Source: Lichenibacterium dinghuense (GTDB lineage: Bacteria; Pseudomonadota; Alphaproteobacteria; Rhizobiales; Beijerinckiaceae). Taken from it: DNA of 64,000 bases. This document shows, in pieces, positions 23,436 to 32,832 of the stretch. Position 1 is the first letter of the stretch; each line of letters opens with the position of its first letter. Position numbers and translations under genes: made by a program. The notes under the pieces are model-generated. The model was given only the letters and a program-made list of their open reading frames with translations. It did not search any database and was not told the origin of the DNA. Where the stretch lies: contig NZ_JAJLMN010000001.1 of assembly GCF_021730615.1 (NCBI RefSeq), positions 5,547,501 through 5,611,500 of the forward strand. Direction: 5' to 3'.

Positions 23436-23926
23436 CAGCCCCAGCTCCCCGGTCCGCCCTTGACGGGCCCGACGATGCGCCGCGTCAGCCAGCCGCCGTA
23501 AAAGCCGCCGGGCTGCGGCTCCGCCGCCTCGTCGCCGACCAGGCAGGCGTCCATCGGCCCGGCGTAGAAGGCGACGTGCCCGGCGATGGGGGCGAAGGGC
23601 GGCGTCGGATCCGGGTAGCTCCAGGCGACCCGCTCGGCCCGGCGGCCGCCGAGCACGACGTCGTGGTAGGCGGCACGCCCCTTCCATTCGCAGACCGAGC
23701 CGCCGCCGGCCGGGCGCAGAGCGCCGGCGGCGATGTCGCCCGGCGGCAGATAGTAGGTCGGCGGATGGCTCGTCTCCAGCACGCGCCAGGCCGCGACCGT
23801 GTCGGCCAGGACCTCGCCCGCGAACAGGATGCGGATGCGCTCCGGCACGCGCTCCAGGCGCGGCGGCCGCGGATAGTCCCACACGCTCTCCTGCCCCGGC
23901 CCGGGCTCGATCCGCTTCGGCGTCAT
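23432..23926 (-). CDS. DUF427 domain-containing protein
   Basis: 164 residues. The segments ETSHPPTYYLPPGDI (~52-66) and SVCEWKGRAAYHDV (~82-95) are hallmarks of DUF427 (AF-1-like fold), a widespread family of unknown biochemical role. AGGAGG lies about seven bases before the ATG at complement 23924-23926. No signal peptide. It overlaps the next small membrane-protein gene by four bases. Confidence 0.85.
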   Translation of the reverse strand: MTPKRIEPGPGQESVWDYPRPPRLERVPERIRILFAGEVLADTVAAWRVLETSHPPTYYLPPGDIAAGALRPAGGGSVCEWKGRAAYHDVVLGGRRAERVAWSYPDPTPPFAPIAGHVAFYAGPMDACLVGDEAAEPQPGGFYGGWLTRRIVGPVKGGPGSWGW

Positions 23927-24029
23927 GGCGTCCTCCTGCCGCGACCCTAGCAGGGCGCCGGCCCCGCCGCCCGCGGCCATTTGCGTCCCGGTCCCATCCC
24001 CCTTATCCCGTCGCGGTCGACGGCCGGAG

Positions 24030-25721
24030 ATGAAGCCTACCTTGTCAGCACCAACGGGTTCCGCGGAGCGGAGAGGGGGATTCGCCCCCGCGGCGGGGCT
24101 GCTCCTGTTCCTGCTCGCGCTGTGGCTTCCGGGCTTCACCTCGCTGCCCCCGATGGACCGCGACGAGCCGCGCTTCGCCCAGGCGTCCAAGCAGATGCTG
24201 GAGACGGGCGACTACGTCGCGATCCGCTTCGGCGGCGAGGCGCGCAACAAGAAGCCGGTCGGCATCTACTGGCTGCAGGCCGCCGCGGTGCGGGCCGGCG
24301 AGGCCCTCGGCGTCGACGACGCGCGCCGGCGCATCTGGCTCTATCGCGTGCCCTCGCTCCTGGCCGCGGTGGCGACGGCCTTCCTCACCGCGTGGACGGC
24401 GCTGCCGCTCGTGTCGCGGCGGGGCGCGTGGCTGTCCGGATTCCTGATGGGGTCGACGCTGCTGCTCGGCGTCGAGGCGCGGCTCGCCACCACCGACGCC
24501 GTCGTGGCCGCCACGGTGGCGGCCGGCATGGGGGCGCTCGGCCGCGCCTGGCTGGCCCGCGGGCGGCCCGTGCCGCCCGGCACGGCCGCCCTCTTCTGGG
24601 CCGCCATGGGAGTCGGCATCTTGGTCAAGGGGCCGATCACGCCGCTGGTGCCGGCGCTCGCCGCGCTGGCGCTGTCGGTCTTCGCCCGCTCGGGTGCGTG
24701 GCTCAGAGCCCTCCGGCCGCTGCCGGGCCTCCTGCTCTGCCTGATCGTCGTCGCGCCCTGGTTCGTGTTGATCCTGCTGCGGACCCACGGCGCCTTCCTG
24801 TCGGAGGCCGTGGGCCACGACATGCTGGGCAAGGTGGCGGGCGGCCAGGAGATGCACGGCGCCCCGCCCGGCGTCTACCTCGTCGCCTTCCTGCTGTCCG
24901 GATGGCCGCTCGCGCCCTTCGCGGTCCTGGCGGCGCCCGCCGTCTGGCGCCGTCGCGCCGAGCCGGGCATCGCCTTCCTGCTGGCCTGGCTCGTGCCGTC
25001 CTGGATCGTCTACGAGGCGGTCCCCACCAAGCTGTTCCATTACACGATGCCGCTCTACCCGGCGCTGGCGATCCTGGCGGTCGCGGCACTGGAGCGCGCG
25101 ATCGCGGCCGGGACGCCGCCGCGCCGCGTGTGGCCCTTCGCGGCCCTCATGGCGCTGGTGCCGGTCCTCGTCGGCGCGGCCGTGCCGGCGCTCGGCGGCC
25201 GGCTCTGGGCGCTGACGTGGCCCGTCGCCGCCGGCGCCGTTCTGGCCACGGCCTGCGCGCTCGCCCTCGCGGCGGTGTCGACCCTGGCGCTCAAGCGCGG
25301 GAACCTCACGGCGGCCGTGGCGGCCGCCGCCGCCGCAGCGGCGCCTGTCGCGGCCCTGGCCTTCGGCCTCATGCTGTCGCCCGCCGTCGCGCCCGGCGTC
25401 GCGCTGTCGGGTCGCCTCGCCGCGGCGGCGCGGGACGCCGTCGGCGCGTCCTGCCCCGCGCCGGCCTACGCCACGGTCAGCGACCGCGAGCCGAGCCTCA
25501 TGTTCCTCACCGACACGGGCCTGCTGATGACCGACCCGCTCGGCGCCGCCCGCTTCATGGACGACGCGCCCTGCCGCGTCGCCTTCGTGGCGGCGCGGGA
25601 CGAGCCCGCCTTCGCCGCGGCACTCGACCCCGCGGCGGGGGTGACGCGCGCCGCGGGCGTGGACGGGCTGGCGCTCAACGGCGGCCGCCCGCTCGCTATC
25701 GGCGTCTACGTGCGCCGGTGA
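24030..25721 (+). CDS. ArnT-like membrane glycosyltransferase (GT39/PMT family)
   Basis: 563 residues. It probably transfers a sugar from a polyprenyl-phosphate donor to lipid A or another periplasmic acceptor. ArnT-like motifs are MDRDEPRFAQASKQML (~47-62, first periplasmic loop with the catalytic Asp/Glu) and NKKPVGIYWLQAAA. About 12 membrane segments follow, then a small periplasmic tail. It starts a three-gene run with 4-bp overlaps (GT39, PAP2, GT2), the set expected for making and using a lipid-linked sugar. The sugar and acceptor are not known. Confidence 0.85.
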   Translation: MKPTLSAPTGSAERRGGFAPAAGLLLFLLALWLPGFTSLPPMDRDEPRFAQASKQMLETGDYVAIRFGGEARNKKPVGIYWLQAAAVRAGEALGVDDARRRIWLYRVPSLLAAVATAFLTAWTALPLVSRRGAWLSGFLMGSTLLLGVEARLATTDAVVAATVAAGMGALGRAWLARGRPVPPGTAALFWAAMGVGILVKGPITPLVPALAALALSVFARSGAWLRALRPLPGLLLCLIVVAPWFVLILLRTHGAFLSEAVGHDMLGKVAGGQEMHGAPPGVYLVAFLLSGWPLAPFAVLAAPAVWRRRAEPGIAFLLAWLVPSWIVYEAVPTKLFHYTMPLYPALAILAVAALERAIAAGTPPRRVWPFAALMALVPVLVGAAVPALGGRLWALTWPVAAGAVLATACALALAAVSTLALKRGNLTAAVAAAAAAAAPVAALAFGLMLSPAVAPGVALSGRLAAAARDAVGASCPAPAYATVSDREPSLMFLTDTGLLMTDPLGAARFMDDAPCRVAFVAARDEPAFAAALDPAAGVTRAAGVDGLALNGGRPLAIGVYVRR

Positions 25722-26446
25722 ACGCGCCGATGACGATCGCCCGGCCTCGACGCCGGCCCGTGGCGCCGGTCGCCGTGGCGGCACTCGCCGGCGTCGCGCT
25801 CGCGCTGGCCGCCGCGCTCGACGGCACGCTCGCCGCGAAGGCCGCCGGTGCACCGCGGACGCTGGTCGAGGTCGGCCGCTTCGTGACGAGCTTCGGCACG
25901 TCCGAATACATGTTCGCCTTCTCGGCGCTGATCGGCGCCGTCGCGGTCGTCGCGCTCGGCCGGGGCCACGCGGCCTGGCACGGCGGATCGCTTCGGGTCA
26001 TCGCCGAGCGCTCGCTCTACTTCTTCGCCGCCATCGCGGCGTCGGGCCTCGTCGATCAGGCCTTGAAGCACGCCATCGGCCGCGCCCGTCCGCGCCTGCT
26101 GCGCCTTGACGGCCCGTTCCACTTCGAGCCGCTGTCGGCCGCGGACGTCTTCGCGAGCTTCCCGTCCGGCCACACGACCTCGGCCTTCGCCGCCGCGGTC
26201 GCGCTGAGCCTCATGCGGCCCGACTGGCGCGGTCGGCTGATCGGCGCGGCGCTGCTCATCGGCGCGTCCCGCGTGCTGGTCGGCGCCCATTACCCGAGCG
26301 ACGTCGTCGGCGGCGCGGCGCTCGGCGCCGCTTCCTCGCTCGCGCTTGCGCGCGTCTTCGCCCGCCGCGGCCTCGCCTTCGTCCTGGTCGACGGTGGGGC
26401 CGTCATCAAACCCCTGAGGCCCGCGGGCCGGAGACCGACACCGTGA
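25718..26446 (+). CDS. PAP2-family phosphatase (lipid A or undecaprenyl-PP type)
   Basis: 242 residues, five or six membrane segments. All three PAP2 motifs are present: KHAIGRARP, PSGHTTSAF and SRVLVGAHYPSDV, with catalytic His residues. Members dephosphorylate lipid phosphates such as undecaprenyl-diphosphate or lipid A (LpxE/LpxF). Flanking by GT39 and GT2 genes with GTGA overlaps points to envelope lipid glycosylation, either to free the acceptor phosphate or to recycle the carrier. Confidence 0.88.
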   Translation: MNAPMTIARPRRRPVAPVAVAALAGVALALAAALDGTLAAKAAGAPRTLVEVGRFVTSFGTSEYMFAFSALIGAVAVVALGRGHAAWHGGSLRVIAERSLYFFAAIAASGLVDQALKHAIGRARPRLLRLDGPFHFEPLSAADVFASFPSGHTTSAFAAAVALSLMRPDWRGRLIGAALLIGASRVLVGAHYPSDVVGGAALGAASSLALARVFARRGLAFVLVDGGAVIKPLRPAGRRPTP

Positions 26447-27162
26447 CCGAACCGCTCCTGTCCGTCGTGGTGCCGATCCGCAACGAGGCCGGCAACATCG
26501 CCCCCCTCGTGGCGGAGATCGAGGCCGCGCTCGGCCTCCGCGCACCCTTCGAGGTGATCTACGTCGACGACGGCTCGACCGACGGCTCGGGCGCCGAACT
26601 CGCCCGGTTGCGGGCCGAACGCCCATGGCTGCGCCACATTCGCCACGCGGCTTCCTGCGGCCAGTCGGCGGCGATCCGCACCGGCGTGCTCGCGGCGCGC
26701 GGGCCCGCGGTGGTCACGCTCGACGGCGACGGGCAGAACGACCCCGCCTTCATCCCGGCCCTGCACGACCGGCTGCTGGCCACGGGCTGCGGCCTCGTCC
26801 AGGGGCAGCGCGTCGGGCGCAAAGACACGGGCTCGAAGAAGCTGCAGTCGCGCATCGCCAACGCGGTGCGGGGCGCGGTGCTGCAGGACGGGACGCGCGA
26901 CACGGGCTGCGGGCTGAAGTGCTTCCGGCGGGACGTCTACCTCGGCCTCCCGTATTTCGACGCGCTCCACCGCTTCATGCCGGCGCTGGTCCGCCGCGAC
27001 GGGCACCGCATCGAGCTCGTCGACGTGGTGGACCGGCCGCGGCTGACCGGCGTGTCGAACTACGGCCTGCTCGACCGCCTGTGGGTCGGCATCGTCGACC
27101 TCCTCGGTGTGCGCTGGCTGATCCGCCGCCGGCGGCGCGTGCCGCAGGCGGACGAGGCCTGA
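26443..27162 (+). CDS. Family 2 glycosyltransferase, polyprenyl-phosphate sugar synthase-like
   Basis: 239 residues. GT-A fold motifs: VVVPIRNEAGNI (~8-19), VIYVDDGSTDGS (~38-49), LDGDGQNDPAF (~88-98). The size and the single C-terminal hydrophobic stretch (no ArnC-like paired membrane segments) resemble dolichol- or undecaprenyl-phosphate mannose synthase. It would load the carrier lipid used by the GT39 enzyme. The GTG start overlaps the PAP2 stop. It is convergent with metC. Confidence 0.85.
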   Translation: MTEPLLSVVVPIRNEAGNIAPLVAEIEAALGLRAPFEVIYVDDGSTDGSGAELARLRAERPWLRHIRHAASCGQSAAIRTGVLAARGPAVVTLDGDGQNDPAFIPALHDRLLATGCGLVQGQRVGRKDTGSKKLQSRIANAVRGAVLQDGTRDTGCGLKCFRRDVYLGLPYFDALHRFMPALVRRDGHRIELVDVVDRPRLTGVSNYGLLDRLWVGIVDLLGVRWLIRRRRRVPQADEA

Positions 27163-27187
27163 CGGGCGGCGTACGACCCCTCGAAGC

Positions 27188-28375
27188 TCAGGAGGCCGCG
27201 CGCAGCCGCGCAAAGCCGCGGTCGAGGTCCCCCTTGAGGTCCTCGACGTCCTCGAGGCCAATCGAGAAGCGCAGCGTCGGGCCGCCGGGGTTCCAGCGCG
27301 TCGCGGTGCGGTAGGGCGTGCAGTCGAAGGGGATGACGAGGCTCTCGTAGCCGCCCCAGGACGCCCCGATGCCGAACAGCTCCAGCCCGTCCACCATGGC
27401 GGCGACGGCGGCGCGGGAACACGGCTTCAGCACGATGGAGAAGAGGCCTGACGAGCCCGCGAAGTCGCGGCGCCAGATCGCGTGGCCCGGATCGTCGGGC
27501 AGGGCGGGGTGGAGCACGCGCAGGACCTCGGGCCGCGCCTCCAGCCAGCGCGCCATGGCGAGCCCCTGCCGTTCCGCCTCGCGCAGCCTGAGCTCCATGG
27601 TGCGCAGCCCCCGCAGCCCCAGGAACACGTCCTCGGGCCCGGCGCACATGGCGAATTCGATGAAGCAGCGCTTCAGCGCCGGAAAATGGCGCGCGTTGGC
27701 GCTGGTGAGCCCGAGCAGCAGGTCGGAATGGCCGGACAGGTATTTGGTGCCGGCCTCGATCGCGATGTCGACGCCGCGCTCGTGCGGCGGGAAGAGGAGC
27801 GGCGTCGCCCAGGTGTTGTCCATCACCACCGCGATGTCGCGGGGCCGGCATTCCGCCGCGATGGCGGGAACGTCCTGCATCTCAAAGCTCTGCGAGCCCG
27901 GCGCCTCGACCAGGACGGCGCGCGTGTTGGGCCGGAACAGGTCGGCGATGCCGGCGCCGACCTTGGGGTCGTAGTAGGTCGTCTCGACCCCGAAGCGCTT
28001 CAGCGTGCCGTCGCAGAAGCGGCGCGTCGGGAAGTAGGCGGAGTCCGTCACCAGGAGGTGGTCGCCGGCGCCGAGCACCGACAGCAGCGCCACGGTGATG
28101 GCGGCGAGGCCCGACGGCGTCAGCACCGTGCCGGCCGCGCCCGAAAGGTCGTTCCAGGCGTCGATCAGCGCGTCGGTCGTGGGCGTGCCGTGCGTCCCGT
28201 AGGTGTAGCGGTTCTTCGCGCCCTGGTAGTCGTCGATCGTGTCGGCCAGCACCGTGGAGCCGCGGTAGATCGGGGTGTTGACGAACCCGTGCTGGTCGCC
28301 GGGATGCCGGCCGACGTGGACGAGGCGGCTCCGCGAGCGCAGGCCGGCCCGGGTTTCTGCGGAAAGTTTGCTCAT
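27188..28375 (-). CDS. metC: Cystathionine beta-lyase (PLP-dependent)
   Basis: 395 residues. The Cys/Met metabolism PLP-enzyme family is shown by NTPIYRGSTVL (~32-42), YGTHGTPTT, DNTWATPLLF and the PLP-Lys in GTKYLSGHSD (~208). Length and the GTHGTPT motif fit MetC-type cystathionine beta-lyases, giving homocysteine, pyruvate and ammonia; gamma-lyase activity cannot be excluded. The start MSKLSAETR has AGAGA upstream. It is divergent from aapJ with ~190 bp between. Confidence 0.85.
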   Translation of the reverse strand: MSKLSAETRAGLRSRSRLVHVGRHPGDQHGFVNTPIYRGSTVLADTIDDYQGAKNRYTYGTHGTPTTDALIDAWNDLSGAAGTVLTPSGLAAITVALLSVLGAGDHLLVTDSAYFPTRRFCDGTLKRFGVETTYYDPKVGAGIADLFRPNTRAVLVEAPGSQSFEMQDVPAIAAECRPRDIAVVMDNTWATPLLFPPHERGVDIAIEAGTKYLSGHSDLLLGLTSANARHFPALKRCFIEFAMCAGPEDVFLGLRGLRTMELRLREAERQGLAMARWLEARPEVLRVLHPALPDDPGHAIWRRDFAGSSGLFSIVLKPCSRAAVAAMVDGLELFGIGASWGGYESLVIPFDCTPYRTATRWNPGGPTLRFSIGLEDVEDLKGDLDRGFARLRAAS

Positions 28376-28439
28376 CGTTTCTCTTGTTCTTGCCGACGGC
28401 GCGATCACGATGGCCGCCCAGGCGGCAACCGGCGCGCTT

Positions 28440-28456
28440 CAACAATGGAAATGTTG
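28440..28456. promoter_or_regulatory. Small dyad between metC and aapJ
   Basis: CAACA (28440-28444) and TGTTG (28452-28456) flank ATGGAAA, the most AT-rich spot of the 190-bp divergent region. It may be an operator for either gene. No SAM riboswitch is recognisable upstream of metC. Confidence 0.3.
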
Positions 28457-28567
28457 GACCAGCCTTGACCGCCCTCGGCAAAGCGTTGTGAGATGCCCAA
28501 GGACCAAGCATTTCCGGGCCGGGGCGCCTCGCCTCATCATGCCCGCAACCGGCGAATCGGGGAAGAG

Positions 28568-29593
28568 ATGAAACTGCGCAGCACGATTCTGACTGGCCTG
28601 CTGGCCTCCGCCGCCCTGGCCTGCGGGGCCGCCGCGGCCTCCGCCGGCACGCTCGACACGGTGAAGGGCAAGGGCCAGCTCACCTGCGGCGCCAACACCA
28701 GCCTCGCCGGCTTCGGCATCCCGGACGACAAGGGCCAGTGGACGGGCCTCGACGTCGACGTGTGCCGGGCCATCGCGGCCGCGGTGCTCGGCGACAGCAA
28801 GAAGGTGAAGTTCGTCCCGCTCGACGCCAAGAACCGCTTCACGGCCCTGCAGTCGGGCGAGGTCGACGTGCTGTCGCGCAACACCACCGCGACCTCGTCG
28901 CGCGCGTCCACGCTCGGCCTCATCTTCGGCCCGCCCGACTACTATGACGGCCAGGGTTTCATGGTGAAGACCAAGCTCGGCGTGAACTCGGCCAAGGACC
29001 TCAACGGCGCCTCGGTCTGCGTGCAGCAGGGCACCACCACCGAGCTGAACCTCGCCGACTTCTTCCGCTCCAACAACATGAAGTACGAATCGGTCGCCTT
29101 CCAGAGCGAGGACGAGGCGCTCAAGGCCTACGACACCGGCCGCTGCGACGCCTTCACGACGGACGCTTCGGGCCTCTACGCCGAGCGCCTGCGCCTCGCG
29201 AACCCGAACGACAACGTCGTCCTGCCCGAGATCATCTCCAAGGAGCCGCTCGCCCCCTCGGTCCGCCAGGGCGACGACCAGTGGTACGACGTGATGGCCT
29301 ACACGTTCTACGCCATGCTGGACGCCGAGGAGCTCGGCGTGACGTCCAAGAACGTCGACGACATGAAGAAGTCGGCCGATCCCAACATCCGCCGCCTGCT
29401 CGGCGTCGAGGGCGAGCAGGGCAAGGGCTTCGGCCTGTCGAACGACTGGGCCTACAACATCATCAAGCAGGTCGGGAACTACGGCGAGGTCTTCGACCGC
29501 AACGTCGGCGAAGGCTCGCCGCTCAAGATCAAGCGCGGCATCAACGCGCTGTGGAACAAGGGCGGCATCCAGTACGGCATGCCGATCCGCTGA
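28568..29593 (+). CDS. aapJ: General L-amino acid ABC transporter substrate-binding protein
   Basis: 341 residues. Sec signal peptide (cleavage near ASAG, ~26), then the polar amino-acid binding domain: LTCGANTSLAGFGIPDDKGQ, GLDVDVCRAIAAAV, LQSGEVDVLSRNTT. Length and segments match AapJ of rhizobia, which delivers many L-amino acids to AapQM. It is the first gene of aapJQMP. An 11-bp-stem hairpin after it may stabilise the aapJ message so that the binding protein exceeds the permease. Confidence 0.93.
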   Translation: MKLRSTILTGLLASAALACGAAAASAGTLDTVKGKGQLTCGANTSLAGFGIPDDKGQWTGLDVDVCRAIAAAVLGDSKKVKFVPLDAKNRFTALQSGEVDVLSRNTTATSSRASTLGLIFGPPDYYDGQGFMVKTKLGVNSAKDLNGASVCVQQGTTTELNLADFFRSNNMKYESVAFQSEDEALKAYDTGRCDAFTTDASGLYAERLRLANPNDNVVLPEIISKEPLAPSVRQGDDQWYDVMAYTFYAMLDAEELGVTSKNVDDMKKSADPNIRRLLGVEGEQGKGFGLSNDWAYNIIKQVGNYGEVFDRNVGEGSPLKIKRGINALWNKGGIQYGMPIR

Positions 29594-29600
29594 AGACCTG

Positions 29601-29636
29601 CCCGGCCTGGCGCGACGATTGCAGGGCCAGGCCGGG
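29601..29636 (+). repeat. Strong hairpin between aapJ and aapQ
   Basis: CCCGGCCTGGC (29601-29611) and GCCAGGCCGGG (29626-29636) pair perfectly over 11 bp around a 14-base loop, eight bases after the aapJ stop. It is not followed by a T-run. Hairpins at this position in binding-protein operons commonly protect the upstream message or attenuate the downstream genes. Confidence 0.65.
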
Positions 29637-29676
29637 GCTGCGTCAACGCGACCGCGAAGCGAGAGGCTGATCCGAG

Positions 29677-30867
29677 ATGACGGTGCAGGCGGCGGGCGAG
29701 GGCCCTCCCAAGGCGGGATTCAGCCTCTACGACCCGAAGCTGCGCGGCTACGCCTACCAGTCGATCCTGCTGGTGATCCTGGTCGCGCTGGTGTGGACGG
29801 CGTCGAACTACGCCGTCGCCAACATGGCGCGGCTCGGCATCCCGCTGAACTTCGGCTTCTGGAATCAGGTTTCCGGGTTCGACATCAACCAGACGCTGGT
29901 GCCGTATTCGGCGCTGTCGACCTACGGTCAGGCGTTCTGGGTCGGCCTCTACAACACCCTGCTGGTCGGCGCCTTCGGCGTCGTCCTCGCCACGGCGATC
30001 GGCTTCGTGGTCGCCGTGTTGCGCCTGTCGCCGAACTGGATCGTCAGCAAGCTCGCCACCGTCTACGTCGAGTTGTTCCGCAACATTCCGCTGCTGCTCC
30101 AGCTCTTCTTCTGGTATCAGGTGGTGCTGAAGTCGCTGCCGGCGCCGCGGCAGTCGATCTCGGTGCTCGGCGTCGTCTACCTGAACACGCGCGGCATCAT
30201 CGTGCCGAGCCCCGTGCTGCACGACGGCGCCTCGCTGGTCGGTTGGGCCTTCCTGCTCGGTCTGGTCCTGGCCTTCGCCTTCGGCCGATACGCCCGCGCG
30301 CGCCAGGCCTCGACGGGCCGCCAGCTCCCGGTGCTCTGGGTCTCGCTCGCCCTGATCCTCGGACTGCCCATCCTCGCCCATCTCGCGCTCGGCATGCCGA
30401 TCGGCTTCACGCTGCCGGTGCTCAAGGGCTTCAACTTCGCCGGCGGCAGCCAGATCTTCCCTGAATTCGCTGCGCTGCTGCTCGGCCTGTCGGTCTACAC
30501 CGGCGCCTTCATCTCGGAGATCGTGCGCGCCGGCATCATGGCGGTGGGGCGCGGCCAGCACGAGGCGGCGGCCGCGCTCGGCATCCGGCCGAACATCACC
30601 ATGCGGCTCGTGGTCATCCCGCAGGCCATGCGGGTGATCGTGCCCCCGCTCACCAACCAGTACCTGAACCTGATCAAGAACTCCTCGCTCGCGGTGTTCA
30701 TCGGCTACCCCGACCTCGTGCAGGTCTTCGCCGGCACCGTGTTGAACCAGACCGGCGCCGCCATCCAGTGCATGGCGCTCACCGGCGCCATATACCTCGC
30801 CATCTCGCTCGCCCTGTCGAGCGCCATGAACGTCTACAACAAGCGCGTCGCGCTGGTGGAAAGGTGA
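29677..30867 (+). CDS. aapQ: General L-amino acid ABC transporter permease
   Basis: 396 residues, longer than ordinary amino-acid permeases, as expected for AapQ. It has about eight membrane segments. The HisM-type motif EIVRAGIMAVGRGQHEAAAA (~285-304) contacts the ATPase, and the N-terminal region contains ETLRNIPLLLQ-like VELFRNIPLLLQLFFWYQ. It pairs with AapM in the inner membrane. Confidence 0.93.
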   Translation: MTVQAAGEGPPKAGFSLYDPKLRGYAYQSILLVILVALVWTASNYAVANMARLGIPLNFGFWNQVSGFDINQTLVPYSALSTYGQAFWVGLYNTLLVGAFGVVLATAIGFVVAVLRLSPNWIVSKLATVYVELFRNIPLLLQLFFWYQVVLKSLPAPRQSISVLGVVYLNTRGIIVPSPVLHDGASLVGWAFLLGLVLAFAFGRYARARQASTGRQLPVLWVSLALILGLPILAHLALGMPIGFTLPVLKGFNFAGGSQIFPEFAALLLGLSVYTGAFISEIVRAGIMAVGRGQHEAAAALGIRPNITMRLVVIPQAMRVIVPPLTNQYLNLIKNSSLAVFIGYPDLVQVFAGTVLNQTGAAIQCMALTGAIYLAISLALSSAMNVYNKRVALVER

Positions 30868-30871
30868 GGCC

Positions 30872-32017
30872 TTGACCGACGCCACCTACAGCGGCGATCC
30901 CGCCTACCTCCGGGCCGCGCCGGCCCCGGCGGAGCCGCCGCCCGCCCTGGCGCAGGGTCCCGTCGCCTGGGCGCGCAAAAACCTGTTCTCGGGCGTCACT
31001 TCCACGGTGCTGACCGTCGCCGCGGTCGCCTTCCTGGCCTGGGTCATCCCCGGCCTGGTGCGCTTCCTGTTCGTCGACGCGAACTGGCAGGGCGCCAACG
31101 CGGACGTGTGCCGCGCCAACCAGAGCGGCGCCTGCTGGCCCTTCATCTGGGCCAAGGCCGAGTTCTTCTGGTACGGCCCCTATCCCGAGACGCAGCACTG
31201 GCGCGTCAACACCGTCGAGATCGTCGGCGCCGTCCTGCTCGGCTGGCTGCTGTGGCAGGGCGCCCCCAAGCGCAACGTCGCCGCGCTGCTGTTCTTCGTC
31301 GCCTATCCGATCCTGTCCTTCGTTCTGCTGCACGGCGCCGAAACGCTGGGCCTGCCGGTCGTCACGACGGACCTGTGGGGCGGCGTCACCGTCACGCTGC
31401 TCCTGTCGCTGGTCGGCATCGTCTTCTCGCTGCCGCTCGGCGTGCTGCTGGCGCTCGGCCGCCGCTCGCCCCTGCCGATCGTGAACGCGGTCTGCACGGG
31501 CTTCATCGAGATCGTGCGCGGCGTGCCCTTCATCGTCGTGCTGTTCATGGCCAACTTCATGCTGCCGCTGTTCCTGCCCGAGGGCTGGACGCCGGACCGC
31601 CTGCTGCGCCCCTTGGTCGGCACCGCGCTCTTCGCCGCCGCATACATGGCCGAGGTGGTGCGCGGCGGCCTGCAGGCCATGCCCAAGGGCCAGTTCGAGG
31701 GCGCCGCCTCGGTGGGCCTCAGCTACTGGAAGACCATGCGGCTCATCATCCTGCCGCAGGCCCTGGCGCTGGTGATCCCCGGCATCGTGTCGAACTTCAT
31801 CAGCCTGTTCAAGGACACGTCGCTGGTCGCCATCGTGGGCATCTTCGACTTCCTGCGCACGGTCGAATCGGGCTTCAACGACCCGAACTGGACCTCGCCC
31901 ACCACCTCGGCGACGGGCCTGATCACCGCCGCCGCCTTCTACTGGATCTTCTGCTTCAGCATGTCGCGCTACTCGCAGGGCGTCGAGCGCCGCCTGCGCG
32001 CCGGCCGCCGGCACTGA
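30872..32017 (+). CDS. aapM: General L-amino acid ABC transporter permease
   Basis: 381 residues. A TTG at 30872, preceded by AAGGTGAGG, is the likely start, four bases after aapQ. Motifs are [15 protein letters not shown] and the ATPase-contact loop [20 protein letters not shown] (~266-285). About eight membrane segments are seen, with a long N-terminal part typical of AapM. It forms the heteromeric channel with AapQ. Confidence 0.93.
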   Translation: MTDATYSGDPAYLRAAPAPAEPPPALAQGPVAWARKNLFSGVTSTVLTVAAVAFLAWVIPGLVRFLFVDANWQGANADVCRANQSGACWPFIWAKAEFFWYGPYPETQHWRVNTVEIVGAVLLGWLLWQGAPKRNVAALLFFVAYPILSFVLLHGAETLGLPVVTTDLWGGVTVTLLLSLVGIVFSLPLGVLLALGRRSPLPIVNAVCTGFIEIVRGVPFIVVLFMANFMLPLFLPEGWTPDRLLRPLVGTALFAAAYMAEVVRGGLQAMPKGQFEGAASVGLSYWKTMRLIILPQALALVIPGIVSNFISLFKDTSLVAIVGIFDFLRTVESGFNDPNWTSPTTSATGLITAAAFYWIFCFSMSRYSQGVERRLRAGRRH

Positions 32018-32033
32018 GCCTCACGACGGGACG

Positions 32034-32813
32034 ATGACCATGAGCGCACTGCCCCAGAGCCCCTCGGCCCGCTACGACGGCGACTACGCGGTCGACCTCG
32101 TCGGCGTGCACAAGTGGTACGGCTCGTTCCACGTGCTGCGGGACGTGAACCTGCACGTCCGCCGCGGCGAGAAGATCGTCATCTGCGGCCCGTCGGGGTC
32201 CGGCAAGTCGACGATGATCCGATGCATCAACCGCCTGGAGGAGCACCAGAAGGGCAAGATCGTCGTCAACGGCACGGAGCTGACCAACGACCTGCGCCGC
32301 ATCGACGAGGTGCGGCGCGAGGTCGGCATGTGCTTCCAGCACTTCAACCTGTTCCCGCACCTGACGATCCTGGAGAACTGCACCCTCGCCCCGATCTGGG
32401 TCCGCAAGATGCCCAAGAAGGACGCGGAGGAGATCGCGATGAAGTATCTCACGCGCGTCCGCATCCCCGATCAGGCCAACAAATATCCGGGCCAGCTGTC
32501 GGGCGGGCAGCAGCAGCGCGTCGCCATCGCGCGCTCGCTCTGCATGAACCCCAAGATCATGCTGTTCGACGAGCCGACCTCGGCGCTCGACCCCGAGATG
32601 GTCAAGGAGGTGCTCGACACCATGGTGTCTCTCGCCAACGAGGGCATGACCATGCTCTGCGTGACGCACGAGATGGGATTCGCCCGCCAGGTCGCGGACC
32701 GCGTCGTGTTCATGGACGCCGGACAGATCGTCGAGATGAACACGCCGGAGGCGTTCTTCTCGAACCCGCAGCACGAGCGCACGCGGCTGTTCCTCGGGCA
32801 GATCCTGCACTGA
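32034..32813 (+). CDS. aapP: General L-amino acid ABC transporter ATP-binding protein
   Basis: 259 residues. Complete ABC motifs: Walker [10 protein letters not shown] (~51-59), Q-loop [11 protein letters not shown], signature [13 protein letters not shown], Walker [13 protein letters not shown] and switch His in VTHEMGF. It powers AapJQM uptake. It is the last gene of the operon, and a minus-strand gene converges from 32833. Confidence 0.94.
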   Translation: MTMSALPQSPSARYDGDYAVDLVGVHKWYGSFHVLRDVNLHVRRGEKIVICGPSGSGKSTMIRCINRLEEHQKGKIVVNGTELTNDLRRIDEVRREVGMCFQHFNLFPHLTILENCTLAPIWVRKMPKKDAEEIAMKYLTRVRIPDQANKYPGQLSGGQQQRVAIARSLCMNPKIMLFDEPTSALDPEMVKEVLDTMVSLANEGMTMLCVTHEMGFARQVADRVVFMDAGQIVEMNTPEAFFSNPQHERTRLFLGQILH

Positions 32814-32832
32814 CCGGCGGAGCGGGGCGGCG

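Noticed and set aside
23981-25717. Long plus-strand N-terminal extension of the PAP2 gene
   Set aside because: This part overlaps the GT39 gene in another frame and is Arg/Gly/Pro-rich; the PAP2 gene starts at the GTG at 25718.
28376-28567. SAM-II riboswitch before metC
   Set aside because: The conserved SAM-II core is not visible in the minus-strand leader.
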